NCBI GenBank assembly: GCA_027068435.1
Contig: JAMOTA010000013.1
Location: 62,001 to 126,000 of the forward strand
Direction of reading: 5' to 3'
Length of the DNA stretch: 64,000 bases
DNA from: Sulfurovum sp.
Lineage (GTDB): Bacteria; Campylobacterota; Campylobacteria; Campylobacterales; Sulfurovaceae
The notes beneath the pieces were generated by a model. That model worked only from the letters and a program-made list of their open reading frames with translations. It was not told the origin of the DNA and searched no databases. Below are positions 1 through 9,559 of the stretch, piece by piece. Every line of letters begins with the position of its first letter. Position 1 is the stretch's first letter. A program made the translations under genes and the position numbers.

Positions 1-419
1 CACTTGTACACAATATTGAAATGAGTCCTGGTCATGGTGGTCAAATCGCACGTTCAGCGGGTGGTTATGCACAAATCATGGGTAGAGATGGTAAATACGT
101 TTCTCTTAGACTTCCTTCATCAGAGATGAGATATATCCTTGGTGAGTGTCTTGCAACTATCGGTACAGTTGGAAATGAAGATTTCTCAAATATTGTTATC
201 GGTAAAGCTGGTAGAAGTCGTCACCTTGGTATTAGACCACAAACACGTGGATCTGCGATGAACCCAATTGATCACCCACACGGTGGTGGTGAAGGTAAAA
301 CGAATTCAGGTCGTCATCCAGTATCTCCATGGGGTACACCAGCTAAAGGGTTTAAGACTCGTAAGAAAAAAGCTAGCGATAAGTTAATTATCTCTAAAAA
401 GAAAACAGGTAGGGGCTAA
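1..419 (+). CDS. rplB: 50S ribosomal protein L2, C-terminal part
   Basis: The open frame runs in from the window edge (first full codon at base 3), so only about the last 138 codons are seen. The sequence shows the L2 C-terminal domain: [13 protein letters not shown] near the start, then the [14 protein letters not shown] block that sits near the peptidyl-transferase centre and carries the functionally important histidine. It ends in a Lys/Arg-rich tail. The rpsS start lies 3 bases after the stop, so it belongs to the S10 operon continuing downstream. Confidence 0.97.
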   Translation, partial: LVHNIEMSPGHGGQIARSAGGYAQIMGRDGKYVSLRLPSSEMRYILGECLATIGTVGNEDFSNIVIGKAGRSRHLGIRPQTRGSAMNPIDHPHGGGEGKTNSGRHPVSPWGTPAKGFKTRKKKASDKLIISKKKTGRG

Positions 420-422
420 GAT

Positions 423-701
423 ATGGCAAGATCGACAAAAAAAGGTCCATTTATCGATGGTCACCTAATGAAAAAAGTATTAGCAGCAAAAGAAGCTGGA
501 GATAAAAAACCAATCAAAACTTGGTCAAGAAGATCTGTGATTTTCCCTGAGTTTATTGGTTTAACAATTAATGTACATAATGGTAGACAATTTATTCCTG
601 TATTTGTTACAGAGAATCATGTTGGATATAAGCTTGGCGAATTTTCACCAACAAGAACATTTAGGGGCCATAAAGGTTCTGTTCAGAAGAAAGTAGGTTA
701 A
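423..701 (+). CDS. rpsS: 30S ribosomal protein S19
   Basis: This 92-residue protein begins [10 protein letters not shown] and contains the S19 signature [14 protein letters not shown] near the C-terminus. S19 binds 16S rRNA in the head of the small subunit with S13. The length is standard. The gene starts 3 bases after rplB and ends 1 base before rplV, consistent with translational coupling in the S10 operon. Confidence 0.97.
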   Translation: MARSTKKGPFIDGHLMKKVLAAKEAGDKKPIKTWSRRSVIFPEFIGLTINVHNGRQFIPVFVTENHVGYKLGEFSPTRTFRGHKGSVQKKVG

Positions 702-702
702 T

Positions 703-1041
703 ATGAGTAGAGCATTATTAAAATTTGTAAGAGTTTCACCTACAAAAGCTAGACTTATTGCTAGAGAAGTACAAGGTATGAACGCAGAGTTAGCATTGGC
801 TTCTTTAGAGTTTATGCCTAATAAAGCAGCAGGTATCATTTCAAAAGTAATTGCATCAGCAGTAGCTAACGGTGATTTTGAACCAGAAGAAGTTGTTATT
901 ACTTCTTGTAGAGTAGATAAAGCAGCGGTAATGAAAAGATGGAGACCAAGAGCTAGAGGTACAGCTTCTAGAATCATTAAACCAACAGCACACATTCTTG
1001 TAGAAGTTGGCGTAGCTGAAAAAACTGAGAAGGACGCGTAA
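703..1041 (+). CDS. rplV: 50S ribosomal protein L22
   Basis: 112 residues with the family features: N-terminal [17 protein letters not shown], and a C-terminal beta-hairpin region with [13 protein letters not shown] that lines the nascent-chain exit tunnel. The stop codon shares one base with the rpsC start. Length and position in the S10 operon are normal. Confidence 0.97.
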   Translation: MSRALLKFVRVSPTKARLIAREVQGMNAELALASLEFMPNKAAGIISKVIASAVANGDFEPEEVVITSCRVDKAAVMKRWRPRARGTASRIIKPTAHILVEVGVAEKTEKDA

Positions 1042-1748
1042 TGGGTCAAAAAGTAAATCCTATAGGTCTTAGACTTGGAATCAATAGAAACTGGGAATCA
1101 AGATGGTTTCCAGCAAAAGGAAGAACTGCTGAGTTTATCGCTGAAGATTATAAAATCAGAAAATTCCTAAAAAAAGAACTTTTCTATGCTGGTGTTTCTA
1201 ACATTATCATCGAAAGAACTGTTAAAAAGTTAAGAGTAAACATTGTAACTGCTCGTCCTGGTATCATTATTGGTAAAAAAGGTGCAGACATTGAGAAACT
1301 TAAAGCAACACTTATCAAAATGCTTGGTAAAGATGTAGCGATTAACATTAAAGAAGAGAAACGTCCACAAGCTTCAGGTCAACTGGCTGCTGAAAATGTT
1401 GCAACTCAACTTGAGAGAAGAACTGCATTTAGACGTGCGATGAAAAAAGTAATTCAAGGAGCACTTAAATCAGGTGCAAAAGGAATTAAAGTTTCTGTTT
1501 CTGGTCGTCTTGGTGGTGCTGAAATGGCAAGAACTGAGTGGTACTTAGAAGGACGTGTTCCTCTTCATACGCTTAGAGCTAAAATCGATTATGGTTTTGC
1601 AGAAGCACATACTACTTATGGTATTGTTGGTGTTAAAGTATGGATCTTCAAAGGTGAAGTTCTTGCTAAAGGTATCCAAGCAGAGCCAAAAGAAGAGAAA
1701 AAAGGTGGTAGAAGACCATCTAACAGAAATAATAAAAGAGGTGAATAA
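1041..1748 (+). CDS. rpsC: 30S ribosomal protein S3
   Basis: 235 residues. It opens [13 protein letters not shown], has a KH domain with the [10 protein letters not shown] loop at about residues 72-81, and a C-terminal domain with [13 protein letters not shown]3 forms part of the mRNA entry site and has helicase activity with S4. The Lys/Arg/Asn-rich tail is slightly long but normal. The start overlaps the rplV stop by one base. Confidence 0.97.
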   Translation: MGQKVNPIGLRLGINRNWESRWFPAKGRTAEFIAEDYKIRKFLKKELFYAGVSNIIIERTVKKLRVNIVTARPGIIIGKKGADIEKLKATLIKMLGKDVAINIKEEKRPQASGQLAAENVATQLERRTAFRRAMKKVIQGALKSGAKGIKVSVSGRLGGAEMARTEWYLEGRVPLHTLRAKIDYGFAEAHTTYGIVGVKVWIFKGEVLAKGIQAEPKEEKKGGRRPSNRNNKRGE

Positions 1749-1750
1749 CA

Positions 1751-2176
1751 ATGTTAATGCCTAAAAGAACCAAATGGAGAAAGCAGATGAAAGGCCGTAA
1801 CCGCGGCAAGGCTTTCAGAGGGTATAAAATTGAATTTGGTGATATCGCAATCAAAGCTGTTGAAGCTGGTAGAATTGACTCACGTCAAATCGAATCTGCG
1901 CGTATTACAATGACAAGAAAAATTAACCGTACAGGTAAAACTTGGATTAGAGTTTTCCCTGATAAACCACTTACTGCTAAACCACTTGAAACAAGAATGG
2001 GTAAAGGTAAAGGTGGAGTTGATAGATGGGTTATGAATATTAAGCCAGGTAGAATTATTTTTGAAATGGCTGGAGTTGATGAGACTCTTGCAAGAGAAGC
2101 ACTCACACTTGCAATTCATAAAATGCCATTTAAATGTAAAATCGTTGCTTTAAAGGATACTAATGAACTATATTGA
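1751..2176 (+). CDS. rplP: 50S ribosomal protein L16
   Basis: 141 residues starting [19 protein letters not shown], the canonical L16 N-terminus, which decides the ATG at 1751. L16 contacts 5S/23S rRNA near the A site. The 3' end overlaps rpmC by 14 bases, so the two are likely translationally coupled. Confidence 0.97.
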   Translation: MLMPKRTKWRKQMKGRNRGKAFRGYKIEFGDIAIKAVEAGRIDSRQIESARITMTRKINRTGKTWIRVFPDKPLTAKPLETRMGKGKGGVDRWVMNIKPGRIIFEMAGVDETLAREALTLAIHKMPFKCKIVALKDTNELY

Positions 2177-2354
2177 TTTAAAAGATAAAAGTGAAGCAGA
2201 CCTTTTAGTGATGCTTAAAGAGAAAAAACTTGAGTTGTTTACACTTAATGCAAAACAAAGAACGATGCAATTGACAAACACTACTGAGCTAAGAGTAGCG
2301 AAAAAAGATATAGCAAGAATCCAGACAGCAATTACTGCTGCTAGATCAAAGTAA
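2163..2354 (+). CDS. rpmC: 50S ribosomal protein L29
   Basis: 63 residues, two predicted helices, with [17 protein letters not shown] and the KKDIARIQT segment typical of L29, which sits at the exit tunnel and helps dock SRP and trigger factor. It starts inside the end of rplP and ends 9 bases before rpsQ. Confidence 0.95.
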   Translation: MNYIDLKDKSEADLLVMLKEKKLELFTLNAKQRTMQLTNTTELRVAKKDIARIQTAITAARSK

Positions 2355-2363
2355 GGAATCAAC

Positions 2364-2612
2364 ATGCCAAAAAGACAAATAACTGGTACAGTGATTAAAA
2401 AAGCTGGAGAGAAAACTGCAACTATGATAGTTGAAAGAAAAGTTCTTCACCCAAGATATCACAAGACAGTAAAAAGATTTAAAAAATATCTTATTCACGA
2501 TGAGAAGAATGACGTTAATGTTGGAGATACGGTAACTGCTATTGAGTGTAGACCACTTTCAAAAACAAAAAGTTTTAGACTTCTTGAAATAGTGAAAAGA
2601 GGAGAAGCGTAA
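2364..2612 (+). CDS. rpsQ: 30S ribosomal protein S17
   Basis: 82 residues with the OB-fold S17 motifs [32 protein letters not shown] and [20 protein letters not shown]. It is a primary 16S rRNA binder. The stop codon overlaps the rplN start by one base. Confidence 0.97.
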   Translation: MPKRQITGTVIKKAGEKTATMIVERKVLHPRYHKTVKRFKKYLIHDEKNDVNVGDTVTAIECRPLSKTKSFRLLEIVKRGEA

Positions 2613-2980
2613 TGATCCAAGGTTTTACTAGATTAAATGTAGCAGATAACTCTGGTGCAAAAGAGATCATGTGTATCAAGGTTCTTGGTGGATCTAAAAG
2701 AAGGTATGCATCAGTAGGCGACGTTATAGTTGCTTCTGTAAAAAAAGCACTTCCAACTGGAAAAGTAAAAAAAGGTAAAGTAATTAAAGCAGTAGTTGTT
2801 AGAACTAAAAAAGAGATCCAGAGAGAAAATGGTTCACTTATTAGATTTGATGACAATGCAGCAGTAATTATCGATGATAAAAGAGAGCCTATTGGTACTC
2901 GTATCTTCGGACCTGTAAGTCGTGAGACAAGATATGCAGGTTTTATGAAAATTGTATCACTTGCACCGGAGGTATGGTAG
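2612..2980 (+). CDS. rplN: 50S ribosomal protein L14
   Basis: 122 residues, the exact usual length, with [20 protein letters not shown] near the N-terminus and the [11 protein letters not shown] block near the C-terminus. L14 forms an intersubunit bridge. It is separated by one base from rplX. Confidence 0.97.
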   Translation: MIQGFTRLNVADNSGAKEIMCIKVLGGSKRRYASVGDVIVASVKKALPTGKVKKGKVIKAVVVRTKKEIQRENGSLIRFDDNAAVIIDDKREPIGTRIFGPVSRETRYAGFMKIVSLAPEVW

Positions 2981-2981
2981 T

Positions 2982-3215
2982 ATGGCAAAAACATTTAAAA
3001 TCAAAAAAGGTGATACTGTAATGGTTATCGCTGGTGATGATAAAGGTACAACAGGAGAAGTTCTTCAAGTACTTACTAAAAAAGATGCGGTAATCGTTGC
3101 AGGTTGTAAAATGGCTAAAAAAGCTATTAAACCAAGCGAGCAAAACAAAGAGGGTGGATTTGACAACAAAGAGATGCCAATCCATATCTCAAATGTAAAA
3201 AAAGTAGAGGCATAA
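2982..3215 (+). CDS. rplX: 50S ribosomal protein L24
   Basis: 77 residues beginning [22 protein letters not shown], the KOW motif that nucleates large-subunit assembly. An in-frame ATG 30 bases upstream lies inside rplN and would add residues unlike L24. The start is therefore placed at 2982, just after the rplN stop and behind the GGAGGTA-like stretch at 2968-2974. Confidence 0.95.
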   Translation: MAKTFKIKKGDTVMVIAGDDKGTTGEVLQVLTKKDAVIVAGCKMAKKAIKPSEQNKEGGFDNKEMPIHISNVKKVEA

Positions 3216-3219
3216 TCTT

Positions 3220-3765
3220 ATGAGTAGAATGAAGCAAAAGTACAATGACATCGTTCCTGCACTCAGAGAAGAGTGTGAGATTGCTAATCCGATGCAGACT
3301 CCTAAGCTTGAAAAGATAGTAATTTCTGTTGGTGCTGGTGAAGAGGGTAAAGATAATAAACTCATCGCTAACATGGCAGATACTATCTCTCTTATTGCTG
3401 GTCAAAAAGCAGTAGTAGTTATGGCTAGAAAATCTGTTGCAGGATTTAAAGCAAGAGAAGGTGCTCCAACAGGTATTAGAGTAACTCTTAGAGGTGACAA
3501 TATGTATAACTTCTTTGATAAACTAGTATCAATTGCTCTTCCAAGAGTAAAAGATTTTAGAGGAACACCTAGAAAAGGTTTTGACGGACGTGGTAACTAT
3601 AACTTCGGTCTTCAAGAGCAACTTATGTTCCCAGAAGTTGAATTTGATAAAGTAATTAAAACACATGGTATGAATATTACAATTGTAACAAGTACTGAAT
3701 CTGATAAAGAAGGTTTCGCGCTTTTAGAAAAGCTTGGAATGCCTTTTGCTAAAGGAAAGAACTAA
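3220..3765 (+). CDS. rplE: 50S ribosomal protein L5
   Basis: 181 residues with the family features [23 protein letters not shown]-like [17 protein letters not shown] and [10 protein letters not shown]5 binds 5S rRNA in the central protuberance and contacts P-site tRNA. It overlaps the rpsN start by one base. Confidence 0.97.
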   Translation: MSRMKQKYNDIVPALREECEIANPMQTPKLEKIVISVGAGEEGKDNKLIANMADTISLIAGQKAVVVMARKSVAGFKAREGAPTGIRVTLRGDNMYNFFDKLVSIALPRVKDFRGTPRKGFDGRGNYNFGLQEQLMFPEVEFDKVIKTHGMNITIVTSTESDKEGFALLEKLGMPFAKGKN

Positions 3766-3950
3766 TGGCTAAGAAATCAATGATAGCTAAGCAGAAGAGA
3801 ACAGCTAAGTTCTCTACTCAAGCATATACAAGATGTAACATTTGTGGTAGACCTCACTCGGTATATAGAGACTTTGGTCTTTGCCGTATATGTTTAAGAA
3901 AAATGGCCAATGAAGGCCTTATTCCTGGTATGCGTAAAGCAAGCTGGTAA
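3765..3950 (+). CDS. rpsN: 30S ribosomal protein S14, zinc-binding type
   Basis: 61 residues, the short (C+) form of S14. Two CxxC pairs are visible, CNIC at about residues 23-26 and CRIC at about 39-42, forming a zinc knuckle, followed by [18 protein letters not shown]. It is adjacent to rpsH, which has a good GGAGAA ribosome-binding site in the 13-base gap. Confidence 0.97.
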   Translation: MAKKSMIAKQKRTAKFSTQAYTRCNICGRPHSVYRDFGLCRICLRKMANEGLIPGMRKASW

Positions 3951-3963
3951 GGAGAATTAAAAG

Positions 3964-4359
3964 ATGATGACAGATATAATTGCAGACTCTCTTACTCGTA
4001 TAAGAAATGCTGCGCAAAGAAGACTAGACGTTACAACACTTCTTCACTCTAAAACGATTGAAGCAACAGTATCTATTTTGGTAGATAAAGGTTACTTAGA
4101 GAGTTTTAAAGTAAAAGAGGATGGGAATAAGAAAACTATTAAAGTTGTTCTTAAATATGATGAGAATGAAAAAAGTGTTATCAATGAGATTAAAAAAATC
4201 TCTAAGCCTGGTCGTCGTGTACACCAAGGTAAAGATGATATTAGAACATTTAAAAATGGTTACGGTACTTTGGTTGTTTCTACTTCTCAAGGTGTTATTG
4301 CTAATGATGAAGCGTACAAACGTGGAATCGGTGGCGAAGTAATCTGTAGTATTTGGTAA
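3964..4359 (+). CDS. rpsH: 30S ribosomal protein S8
   Basis: 131 residues with [15 protein letters not shown] at the start and the C-terminal [13 protein letters not shown]...GGEVICSIW characteristic of S8, the central-domain 16S rRNA binder. Two adjacent ATG codons (3964, 3967) are possible starts; the GGAGAA at 3951-3956 suits either. Confidence 0.96.
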   Translation: MMTDIIADSLTRIRNAAQRRLDVTTLLHSKTIEATVSILVDKGYLESFKVKEDGNKKTIKVVLKYDENEKSVINEIKKISKPGRRVHQGKDDIRTFKNGYGTLVVSTSQGVIANDEAYKRGIGGEVICSIW

Positions 4360-4368
4360 GGAAATAAG

Positions 4369-4905
4369 ATGTCAAGAATAGGAAAAAGACCAGTAACTGT
4401 AGCAAGTGGTATTGATGTATCACTAGACGGTACGACTCTCGTGGCTAAAAAAGGCAATCTTGAAAAAAGACTTGAAACTCATGGTAGAGTTGGAATCAGT
4501 ATTGATGGTTCAGAAGTAACTTTTGAAAGAGTTGGTGATGAAAAACAAGATGCAGCATTCTGGGGTACATACAGAGCATTGTTTAACAACATTATCATTG
4601 GACTTGATAAAGGTTATTCAAAATCTTTAGAGATTAATGGTGTTGGGTATAGAGCATCAGTTGAAGGTAAGAATCTTAAACTTCAACTTGGTTTTTCTCA
4701 TGATGTTAATTTTGAAATCCCTGAGGGACTTGAAATTAAAGTTGAGAAAAATGTTATTACTATCAATGGTACAGACAAGCAATCAGTAGGTCAAGCAGCT
4801 GCTGAAATCAGAGCATTCAGACCACCAGAGCCTTACAAGGGTAAAGGTGTGAAGTACACAGATGAAGTAATCATCAGAAAAGCTGGTAAAGCAGCTGGTA
4901 AGTAA
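4369..4905 (+). CDS. rplF: 50S ribosomal protein L6
   Basis: 178 residues, two L6 alpha/beta repeats. It begins MSRIGKRPVTVASG and ends with the L6 signature PPEPYKGKGVKYTDE...RKAGK. L6 sits near the sarcin-ricin loop. Nine bases separate it from rpsH and eleven from rplR. Confidence 0.97.
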   Translation: MSRIGKRPVTVASGIDVSLDGTTLVAKKGNLEKRLETHGRVGISIDGSEVTFERVGDEKQDAAFWGTYRALFNNIIIGLDKGYSKSLEINGVGYRASVEGKNLKLQLGFSHDVNFEIPEGLEIKVEKNVITINGTDKQSVGQAAAEIRAFRPPEPYKGKGVKYTDEVIIRKAGKAAGK

Positions 4906-4916
4906 GGGGCGAGTAG

Positions 4917-5273
4917 ATGTTAAAAAGTATTCAAAAAAGAAAAAATAAACTACGTGCTCAAAGAAAAGCTAGAGTAAGAGGTAAGATCTTCGGAACTGAT
5001 ACTCTTCCTAGACTTTCTGTATTTAAGTCTAATAAGTATTTCTATGCACAAGCAATTAATGACACTACTGGTGTTACTTTGGCTTCTGTAGATGGAAGAA
5101 AAATGGGACTTAAAGCTAACCAAGTAGATGTAAAAAAAGTTGCTGAAGCAATGGCTGAAGCACTTAAATCTGCAAATATTGAATCTGTTGTTTTTGACAG
5201 AAATGGTTACCTTTATCATGGTGTTGTTGCATCTTTTGCAGACGCACTTAGAGAATCTGGTATAAAGTTGTAA
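4917..5273 (+). CDS. rplR: 50S ribosomal protein L18
   Basis: 118 residues. The basic N-terminus is followed by TDTLPRLSVFKSNKYFYAQ and the C-terminal FDRNGYLYHGVVASFADALRE typical of L18, which binds 5S rRNA with L5. A GGGGCGAG stretch just upstream may serve as ribosome-binding site. Confidence 0.97.
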   Translation: MLKSIQKRKNKLRAQRKARVRGKIFGTDTLPRLSVFKSNKYFYAQAINDTTGVTLASVDGRKMGLKANQVDVKKVAEAMAEALKSANIESVVFDRNGYLYHGVVASFADALRESGIKL

Positions 5274-5279
5274 GGGCTG

Positions 5280-5738
5280 ATGATGCATAATAATCAAAAT
5301 GAAGAAATCGAAAAAGAATTTGAAGAAGTAATCGTTAATATCGGTCGTGTTACTAAAGTAGTTAAGGGTGGTAGAAGATTTAGATTTACTGCTCTTGTTG
5401 TTATTGGTGACAAAAAAGGTACAGTTGGATATGGATTTGGTAAAGCTAAAGAAGTTCCAGATGCGATTAAAAAAGCGGTAGATGATGCTCACAAAAATCT
5501 TGTGAAAGTAAATATTAAGGGAACTACAATTGCACATGACATTGAACATAAATTCAATGCAAGTAGAATTGTACTTAGACCTGCATCTGAAGGTACAGGT
5601 GTTATTGCTGGTGGTGCTGCTAGACCAGTACTTGAGCTTGCTGGAATTCAAGATGTTCTTAGCAAATCAATCGGTTCTAATAACCCAAATAACTTAGTAA
5701 GAGCGACAATCCAAGCACTTACTAGAATTAAAGCGTAA
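5280..5738 (+). CDS. rpsE: 30S ribosomal protein S5
   Basis: 152 residues with [41 protein letters not shown] and a C-terminal [21 protein letters not shown] block. These residues lie at the mRNA entry and decoding-fidelity region. Two ATG codons (5280 and 5283) are possible starts. The next gene is rplO after only 10 bases; the rpmD (L30) gene usually found here is absent. Confidence 0.97.
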   Translation: MMHNNQNEEIEKEFEEVIVNIGRVTKVVKGGRRFRFTALVVIGDKKGTVGYGFGKAKEVPDAIKKAVDDAHKNLVKVNIKGTTIAHDIEHKFNASRIVLRPASEGTGVIAGGAARPVLELAGIQDVLSKSIGSNNPNNLVRATIQALTRIKA

Positions 5739-5748
5739 GGGGTAAAGT

Positions 5749-6147
5749 ATGGGTTTACATAATTTACAACCTGCTCCAGGTTCAACTAAAAATAGAAAAA
5801 GAGTTGGACGTGGTCAAGGTTCAGGAACAGGTAAAACAGCTGGACGCGGTAACAAAGGTCAAAAGTCAAGATCTGGTTACAGTAAAAAAAGAGGTTTTGA
5901 AGGTGGACAAATGCCACTTTACAAAAGATTACCTAAAATAGGTTTCACATCTAAAGTTGAGAAACCTTATGTAATCAATGTTGAAAAAATCAAAGCAATT
6001 GCTGAACTTTCTGAAATTACTTTAGAGAGTATTAAATCAGTACACAAGCTTGGTAAATCAGTAAGTAGAGTAAAATTGATTGGTGCTAGTGCAAAAGATC
6101 TTGCAGCTAAAATCAAAGACGAAGCTGTTACAACAAGCGGAAAATAA
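5749..6147 (+). CDS. rplO: 50S ribosomal protein L15
   Basis: 132 residues with the Gly/Arg/Lys-rich N-terminal region [20 protein letters not shown] and [15 protein letters not shown]. It is a late-assembling protein of the large subunit. It is followed 2 bases later by secY, as in other spc operons. Confidence 0.97.
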   Translation: MGLHNLQPAPGSTKNRKRVGRGQGSGTGKTAGRGNKGQKSRSGYSKKRGFEGGQMPLYKRLPKIGFTSKVEKPYVINVEKIKAIAELSEITLESIKSVHKLGKSVSRVKLIGASAKDLAAKIKDEAVTTSGK

Positions 6148-6149
6148 TC

Positions 6150-7409
6150 ATGGGAAATGCTTTAACTCAAAAAATCCTTATCACATTAGGATTCCTATTT
6201 GCATATAGAGTTTTAGCCTATGTTCCGACACCAGGTGTCGATCTTGAAGTTATCAAAGGTTTCTTTGATAGCCCTGGTGGCATTACAGGTATGGCAAATA
6301 TGTTCTCTGGTGGAGCCGTAGAGCGTATGAGTATTATCTCCTTAGGTATTATGCCTTATATTACTGCTTCCATCGTTATGGAACTTCTTGCTGCAACTTT
6401 TCCTGCTCTTGGTCAAATGAAAAAAGAACGTGACGGTATGCAAAAATATATGCAAATTATCCGTTATTTCACTATTTTTATTACTATTATACAGGCTATA
6501 GGTGTATCTATGGGGCTTCAAAGTATGACAGGTGCATCAGGACAGAGTGCTGTAATGATTGATCCTATGTCATTTACTATCTTGACGACTTTCTCTATGT
6601 TAACTGGTACGATGTTGCTTATGTGGATTGGTGAACAAATTACACAAAAAGGTATTGGTAATGGTATTTCACTTATTATCTTTTCTGGTATTGTGTCAGG
6701 ATTACCATCAGCAATTAGTAATACAGTAAGAGCTGTAAATGCTGGAGAGATGAATTTTTTAGTAATTCTTGCTATTTTAGCAATCATGTTAATTACAATT
6801 TTATCAATTATCTATGTTGAGCTTGGTGAGAGAAGAGTTCCTATCTCTTATTCTCGTAAAACAATTATGCAAAATCAAACGAAAAGAGTAATGAATTATA
6901 TTCCTGTTAAGGTAAACCTTTCAGGTGTTATTCCTCCTATATTTGCTTCTGCTGTTTTAATGTTTCCTTTAACAATGTTACAATCTAGTACTTCTGAGTT
7001 TGCTACAGCTATTGCAGATTCATTATCACCAGGTGGTTTAACATTTAACATAGCAACATTTTTACTCATAATGTTTTTTGCTTTCTTCTATGCTTCAATT
7101 GCTTTTAATGCAAAAGATATAGCAGACAACTTAAAACGTCAAGGTGGATTTATCCCTGGTGTTAGACCAGGTGAACACACTAAAGAGTTTTTAAATGAAG
7201 TGGCGAGTAGATTGACAGGTTCAGGTGCAATATACCTAGCTATTATTTCTACTGTACCATTTGCTGTTATCTCAGGAATGGGTGCTAGTTTCTACTTCGG
7301 TGGGGTTGCAGTACTTATTATTGTTCAAGTTGCACTTGACACAATGAGAAAAATAGAAGCACATAGAACAATGAATCAATATGATACATTAGGAAATGTA
7401 GGTCTATAA
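6150..7409 (+). CDS. secY: Preprotein translocase subunit SecY
   Basis: 419 residues, with about ten hydrophobic membrane segments forming the protein-conducting channel of the Sec translocon. Visible family features are FSGGAVERMSIISLGIMPYITASI, the YYVELGERRVPISY-like cytoplasmic loop and, near the C-terminus, KRQGGFIPGVRPGEHT, the loop that docks ribosomes and SecA. It sits between rplO (2-base gap) and map (1-base overlap). Confidence 0.97.
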   Translation: MGNALTQKILITLGFLFAYRVLAYVPTPGVDLEVIKGFFDSPGGITGMANMFSGGAVERMSIISLGIMPYITASIVMELLAATFPALGQMKKERDGMQKYMQIIRYFTIFITIIQAIGVSMGLQSMTGASGQSAVMIDPMSFTILTTFSMLTGTMLLMWIGEQITQKGIGNGISLIIFSGIVSGLPSAISNTVRAVNAGEMNFLVILAILAIMLITILSIIYVELGERRVPISYSRKTIMQNQTKRVMNYIPVKVNLSGVIPPIFASAVLMFPLTMLQSSTSEFATAIADSLSPGGLTFNIATFLLIMFFAFFYASIAFNAKDIADNLKRQGGFIPGVRPGEHTKEFLNEVASRLTGSGAIYLAIISTVPFAVISGMGASFYFGGVAVLIIVQVALDTMRKIEAHRTMNQYDTLGNVGL

Positions 7410-8164
7410 TGGCTATTGCTATTAGAAAAAAAGACGAAATCGCTAAGCTTAGAGCAGCTGGCGAGATCGTTGGTAAAACACTTCAATATCTTCAAAATAT
7501 AATCAAACCTGGAATGACGCTTAATGAAATAGATGCTATGGGAGAGAAATATCTCCGTGATTTAGGTGCAGAACCTTCATTTAAAGGACTTTACGGATTT
7601 ACTGGATCTGTATGTACTTCTGTGAATGAAGTTTGTATCCATGGAGTACCTTCTGATAGAGTTATAAAAGAGGGTGATATTTTAGGTTTAGATATTGGTA
7701 CAAAGTTAAATGGTTATTTTGGTGACGCGGCTATCACAATGGCAGTGGGAAACATATCTAAAGAAGATGAAGCACTTATTGCTTGTTCTAAAGATGCGTT
7801 ATACTATGCTATTGATGCTATCAGACCTGGAATGCGTTTTAAAGAGTTGACTAAAATTCTTGAAGACTTTATTACCAATAGAGGATATGTACCATTGAGA
7901 GATTATTGTGGTCATGGTATAGGAACTAAACCACATGATGAACCAAATATTCCTAACTATCTTGAAGGAAAACCTAAACAAGGTCCTAAAATCAAGAACG
8001 GTATGGTGTTTTGTTTAGAACCAATGGTATGTCAGAAGAGTGGTAATCCTTCGTTACTTGAAGATAAATGGTCTGTTGTAAGTGAAGACAATCTTCATTC
8101 AAGCCACTATGAACATCAAGTAGCTGTTGTAGATGGCAGAGCAGTTATTTTGACACAAGCATAA
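7409..8164 (+). CDS. map: Methionine aminopeptidase, type I
   Basis: 251 residues. It removes the initiator methionine from nascent proteins. The metal-binding pattern of the pita-bread fold is visible: DIGTKLNGYFGDAAIT (two Asp ligands), YCGHGIGTKPHDEPNIP (His), LEPMV (Glu) and YEHQVAV (Glu). The short N-terminus marks type I. The start overlaps the secY stop, so it is translationally coupled. Confidence 0.96.
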   Translation: MAIAIRKKDEIAKLRAAGEIVGKTLQYLQNIIKPGMTLNEIDAMGEKYLRDLGAEPSFKGLYGFTGSVCTSVNEVCIHGVPSDRVIKEGDILGLDIGTKLNGYFGDAAITMAVGNISKEDEALIACSKDALYYAIDAIRPGMRFKELTKILEDFITNRGYVPLRDYCGHGIGTKPHDEPNIPNYLEGKPKQGPKIKNGMVFCLEPMVCQKSGNPSLLEDKWSVVSEDNLHSSHYEHQVAVVDGRAVILTQA

Positions 8165-8206
8165 GCTTTTGTTACGAGTAATTATATAATATAGTAAAGG
8201 AATGAA

Positions 8207-8425
8207 ATGGCAAAAGATGATGTAATTGAAATTGATGGTAAAGTAGTTGAAGCTTTACCAAATGCAACATTTAGAGTAGAGTTAGACAATAAGCATATTG
8301 TGCTTTGTCACATTGCTGGGAAAATGAGAATGCACTATATCAAGATTCTTCCTGGAGATACAGTTAAAGTTGAACTTACTCCATATAGTCTTGACAAAGG
8401 TCGTATCACTTTTAGATACAAATAG
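8207..8425 (+). CDS. infA: Translation initiation factor IF-1
   Basis: 72 residues, exact family length, S1-type OB fold. Features: [33 protein letters not shown], and the conserved end [13 protein letters not shown]-1 occupies the A site during initiation. An AAAGGAAT stretch lies 6-7 bases before the ATG. A hairpin follows the stop codon. Confidence 0.97.
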   Translation: MAKDDVIEIDGKVVEALPNATFRVELDNKHIVLCHIAGKMRMHYIKILPGDTVKVELTPYSLDKGRITFRYK

Positions 8426-8433
8426 ACGTACAA

Positions 8434-8453
8434 TGGGTGGATAACTCCACCCA
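8434..8453 (+). terminator. Hairpin after infA
   Basis: TGGGTGG at 8434-8440 pairs with CCACCCA at 8447-8453 around a 6-base loop, followed about 12 bases later by TTTTTT. It could partially terminate transcription from the spc part of the operon before the promoter at 8511. Confidence 0.5.
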
Positions 8454-8510
8454 ACACAAACTCTTTTTTACAAAAACTCCTCAATAAGAAAATATTAATA
8501 AACATTTCGG

Positions 8511-8516
8511 TATAAT
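8511..8516 (+). promoter_or_regulatory. -10 box upstream of rpmJ-rpsM
   Basis: TATAAT preceded by AT-rich DNA in the 267-base gap 8426-8692. Transcription would begin near 8523 and give a roughly 170-base leader before rpmJ. No protein-coding frame was recognised in this gap. Confidence 0.5.
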
Positions 8517-8692
8517 CCACATCCCTATTACTATTAGGTATAGGAAACTGCGAGAAGAATTTTTGATTAATTTCGCACCAATTACTCAAGAGTTGGATAG
8601 ACTAGGATCATCAGTTATCCACGCAAAACAAAGATAGAAATATCTAGGTGTATGAACAGTAATTTGTTCTATAATAATTACAGGAGTAACCA

Positions 8693-8806
8693 ATGAAGGT
8701 TAGACCATCAGTTAAAAAAATGTGTGATGATTGTAAAATCATTAAACGCAAGGGTATCGTACGCGTGATTTGTAAAAATCCAAAACATAAACAAAGACAA
8801 GGATAA
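8693..8806 (+). CDS. rpmJ: 50S ribosomal protein L36, zinc-binding type
   Basis: 37 codons plus stop. The protein starts [15 protein letters not shown] and keeps the zinc ligands Cys11, Cys14, Cys27 and His32 of the C+ form. CAGGAG at 8681-8686 is a good ribosome-binding site. It follows infA and precedes rpsM by 2 bases, the standard place for rpmJ. The 267 bases upstream hold a hairpin, a -10 box and a long untranslated leader. Confidence 0.96.
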   Translation: MKVRPSVKKMCDDCKIIKRKGIVRVICKNPKHKQRQG

Positions 8807-8808
8807 AC

Positions 8809-9171
8809 ATGGCACGTATTGCAGGTGTTGATTTACCACAAAAGAAAAGAATGGAGTATGCACTTACTTACATTTTTGGTATTGGATTAGCAACATCAAG
8901 AGAAATTCTTGATAGAACAGGTATTGACTATAATACAAGAGCTCACGAGCTTACAGATGCACAAGCAGCTGTAATCCGTAATGATATTCAAGAGCATGTA
9001 ATGGTTGAGGGAGATCTTAGAAAAAAAGTAACTTTGGATATCAAAGCACTTATGGATTTAGGTTCTTACAGAGGTCTTAGACACAGAAGAGGTTTACCTT
9101 GTCGTGGACAAAAAACAAAGACAAACGCGCGTACTCGTAAGGGTAAACGTAAAACTGTCGGCGCAGCATAA
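8809..9171 (+). CDS. rpsM: 30S ribosomal protein S13
   Basis: 120 residues with [20 protein letters not shown], a helix-two-turn-helix region, and the C-terminal [20 protein letters not shown], which reaches toward the P-site tRNA. First gene of the classical alpha operon segment; 11 bases from rpsK. Confidence 0.97.
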   Translation: MARIAGVDLPQKKRMEYALTYIFGIGLATSREILDRTGIDYNTRAHELTDAQAAVIRNDIQEHVMVEGDLRKKVTLDIKALMDLGSYRGLRHRRGLPCRGQKTKTNARTRKGKRKTVGAA

Positions 9172-9182
9172 GGAGTTCTTGG

Positions 9183-9557
9183 ATGGCTAAGAAAAAAGCA
9201 AAAAAAAGTATTGCTAAAGCAGTTGTTTACGTAGCAGCTACTTTCAATAACACTGTTATTACAGTAACAGATGAAATGGGAAATGTTATCTCTTGGAGTT
9301 CTGCTGGATCACTAGGGTTTAAAGGTTCTAAAAAATCTACACCATTTGCAGCAACTGAAGCAGTAACTGATGCAATGAATAAAGCAATGGAAAATGGCGT
9401 AAAAGAAGTAGGAATTAAAGTACAAGGTCCTGGTTCTGGTAGAGATACAGCTGTTAAAGCAATTGGTGCAACTGAGGGAATTAGAGTAACATCTTTAAAA
9501 GATATTACACCACTTCCACACAATGGTTGTAGACCACCTAAGAAGAGAAGGGTATAA
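9183..9557 (+). CDS. rpsK: 30S ribosomal protein S11
   Basis: 124 residues with [33 protein letters not shown] and the invariant C-terminal [19 protein letters not shown]11 lines the platform near the E site. Two bases separate it from rpsD. Confidence 0.97.
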   Translation: MAKKKAKKSIAKAVVYVAATFNNTVITVTDEMGNVISWSSAGSLGFKGSKKSTPFAATEAVTDAMNKAMENGVKEVGIKVQGPGSGRDTAVKAIGATEGIRVTSLKDITPLPHNGCRPPKKRRV

Positions 9558-9559
9558 GT

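Noticed and set aside
4950-5651. 233-codon minus-strand frame opposite rplR and rpsE
   Set aside because: It lies wholly across two certain ribosomal protein genes and its Asn/Ser/Cys-rich translation is typical of antisense reading.
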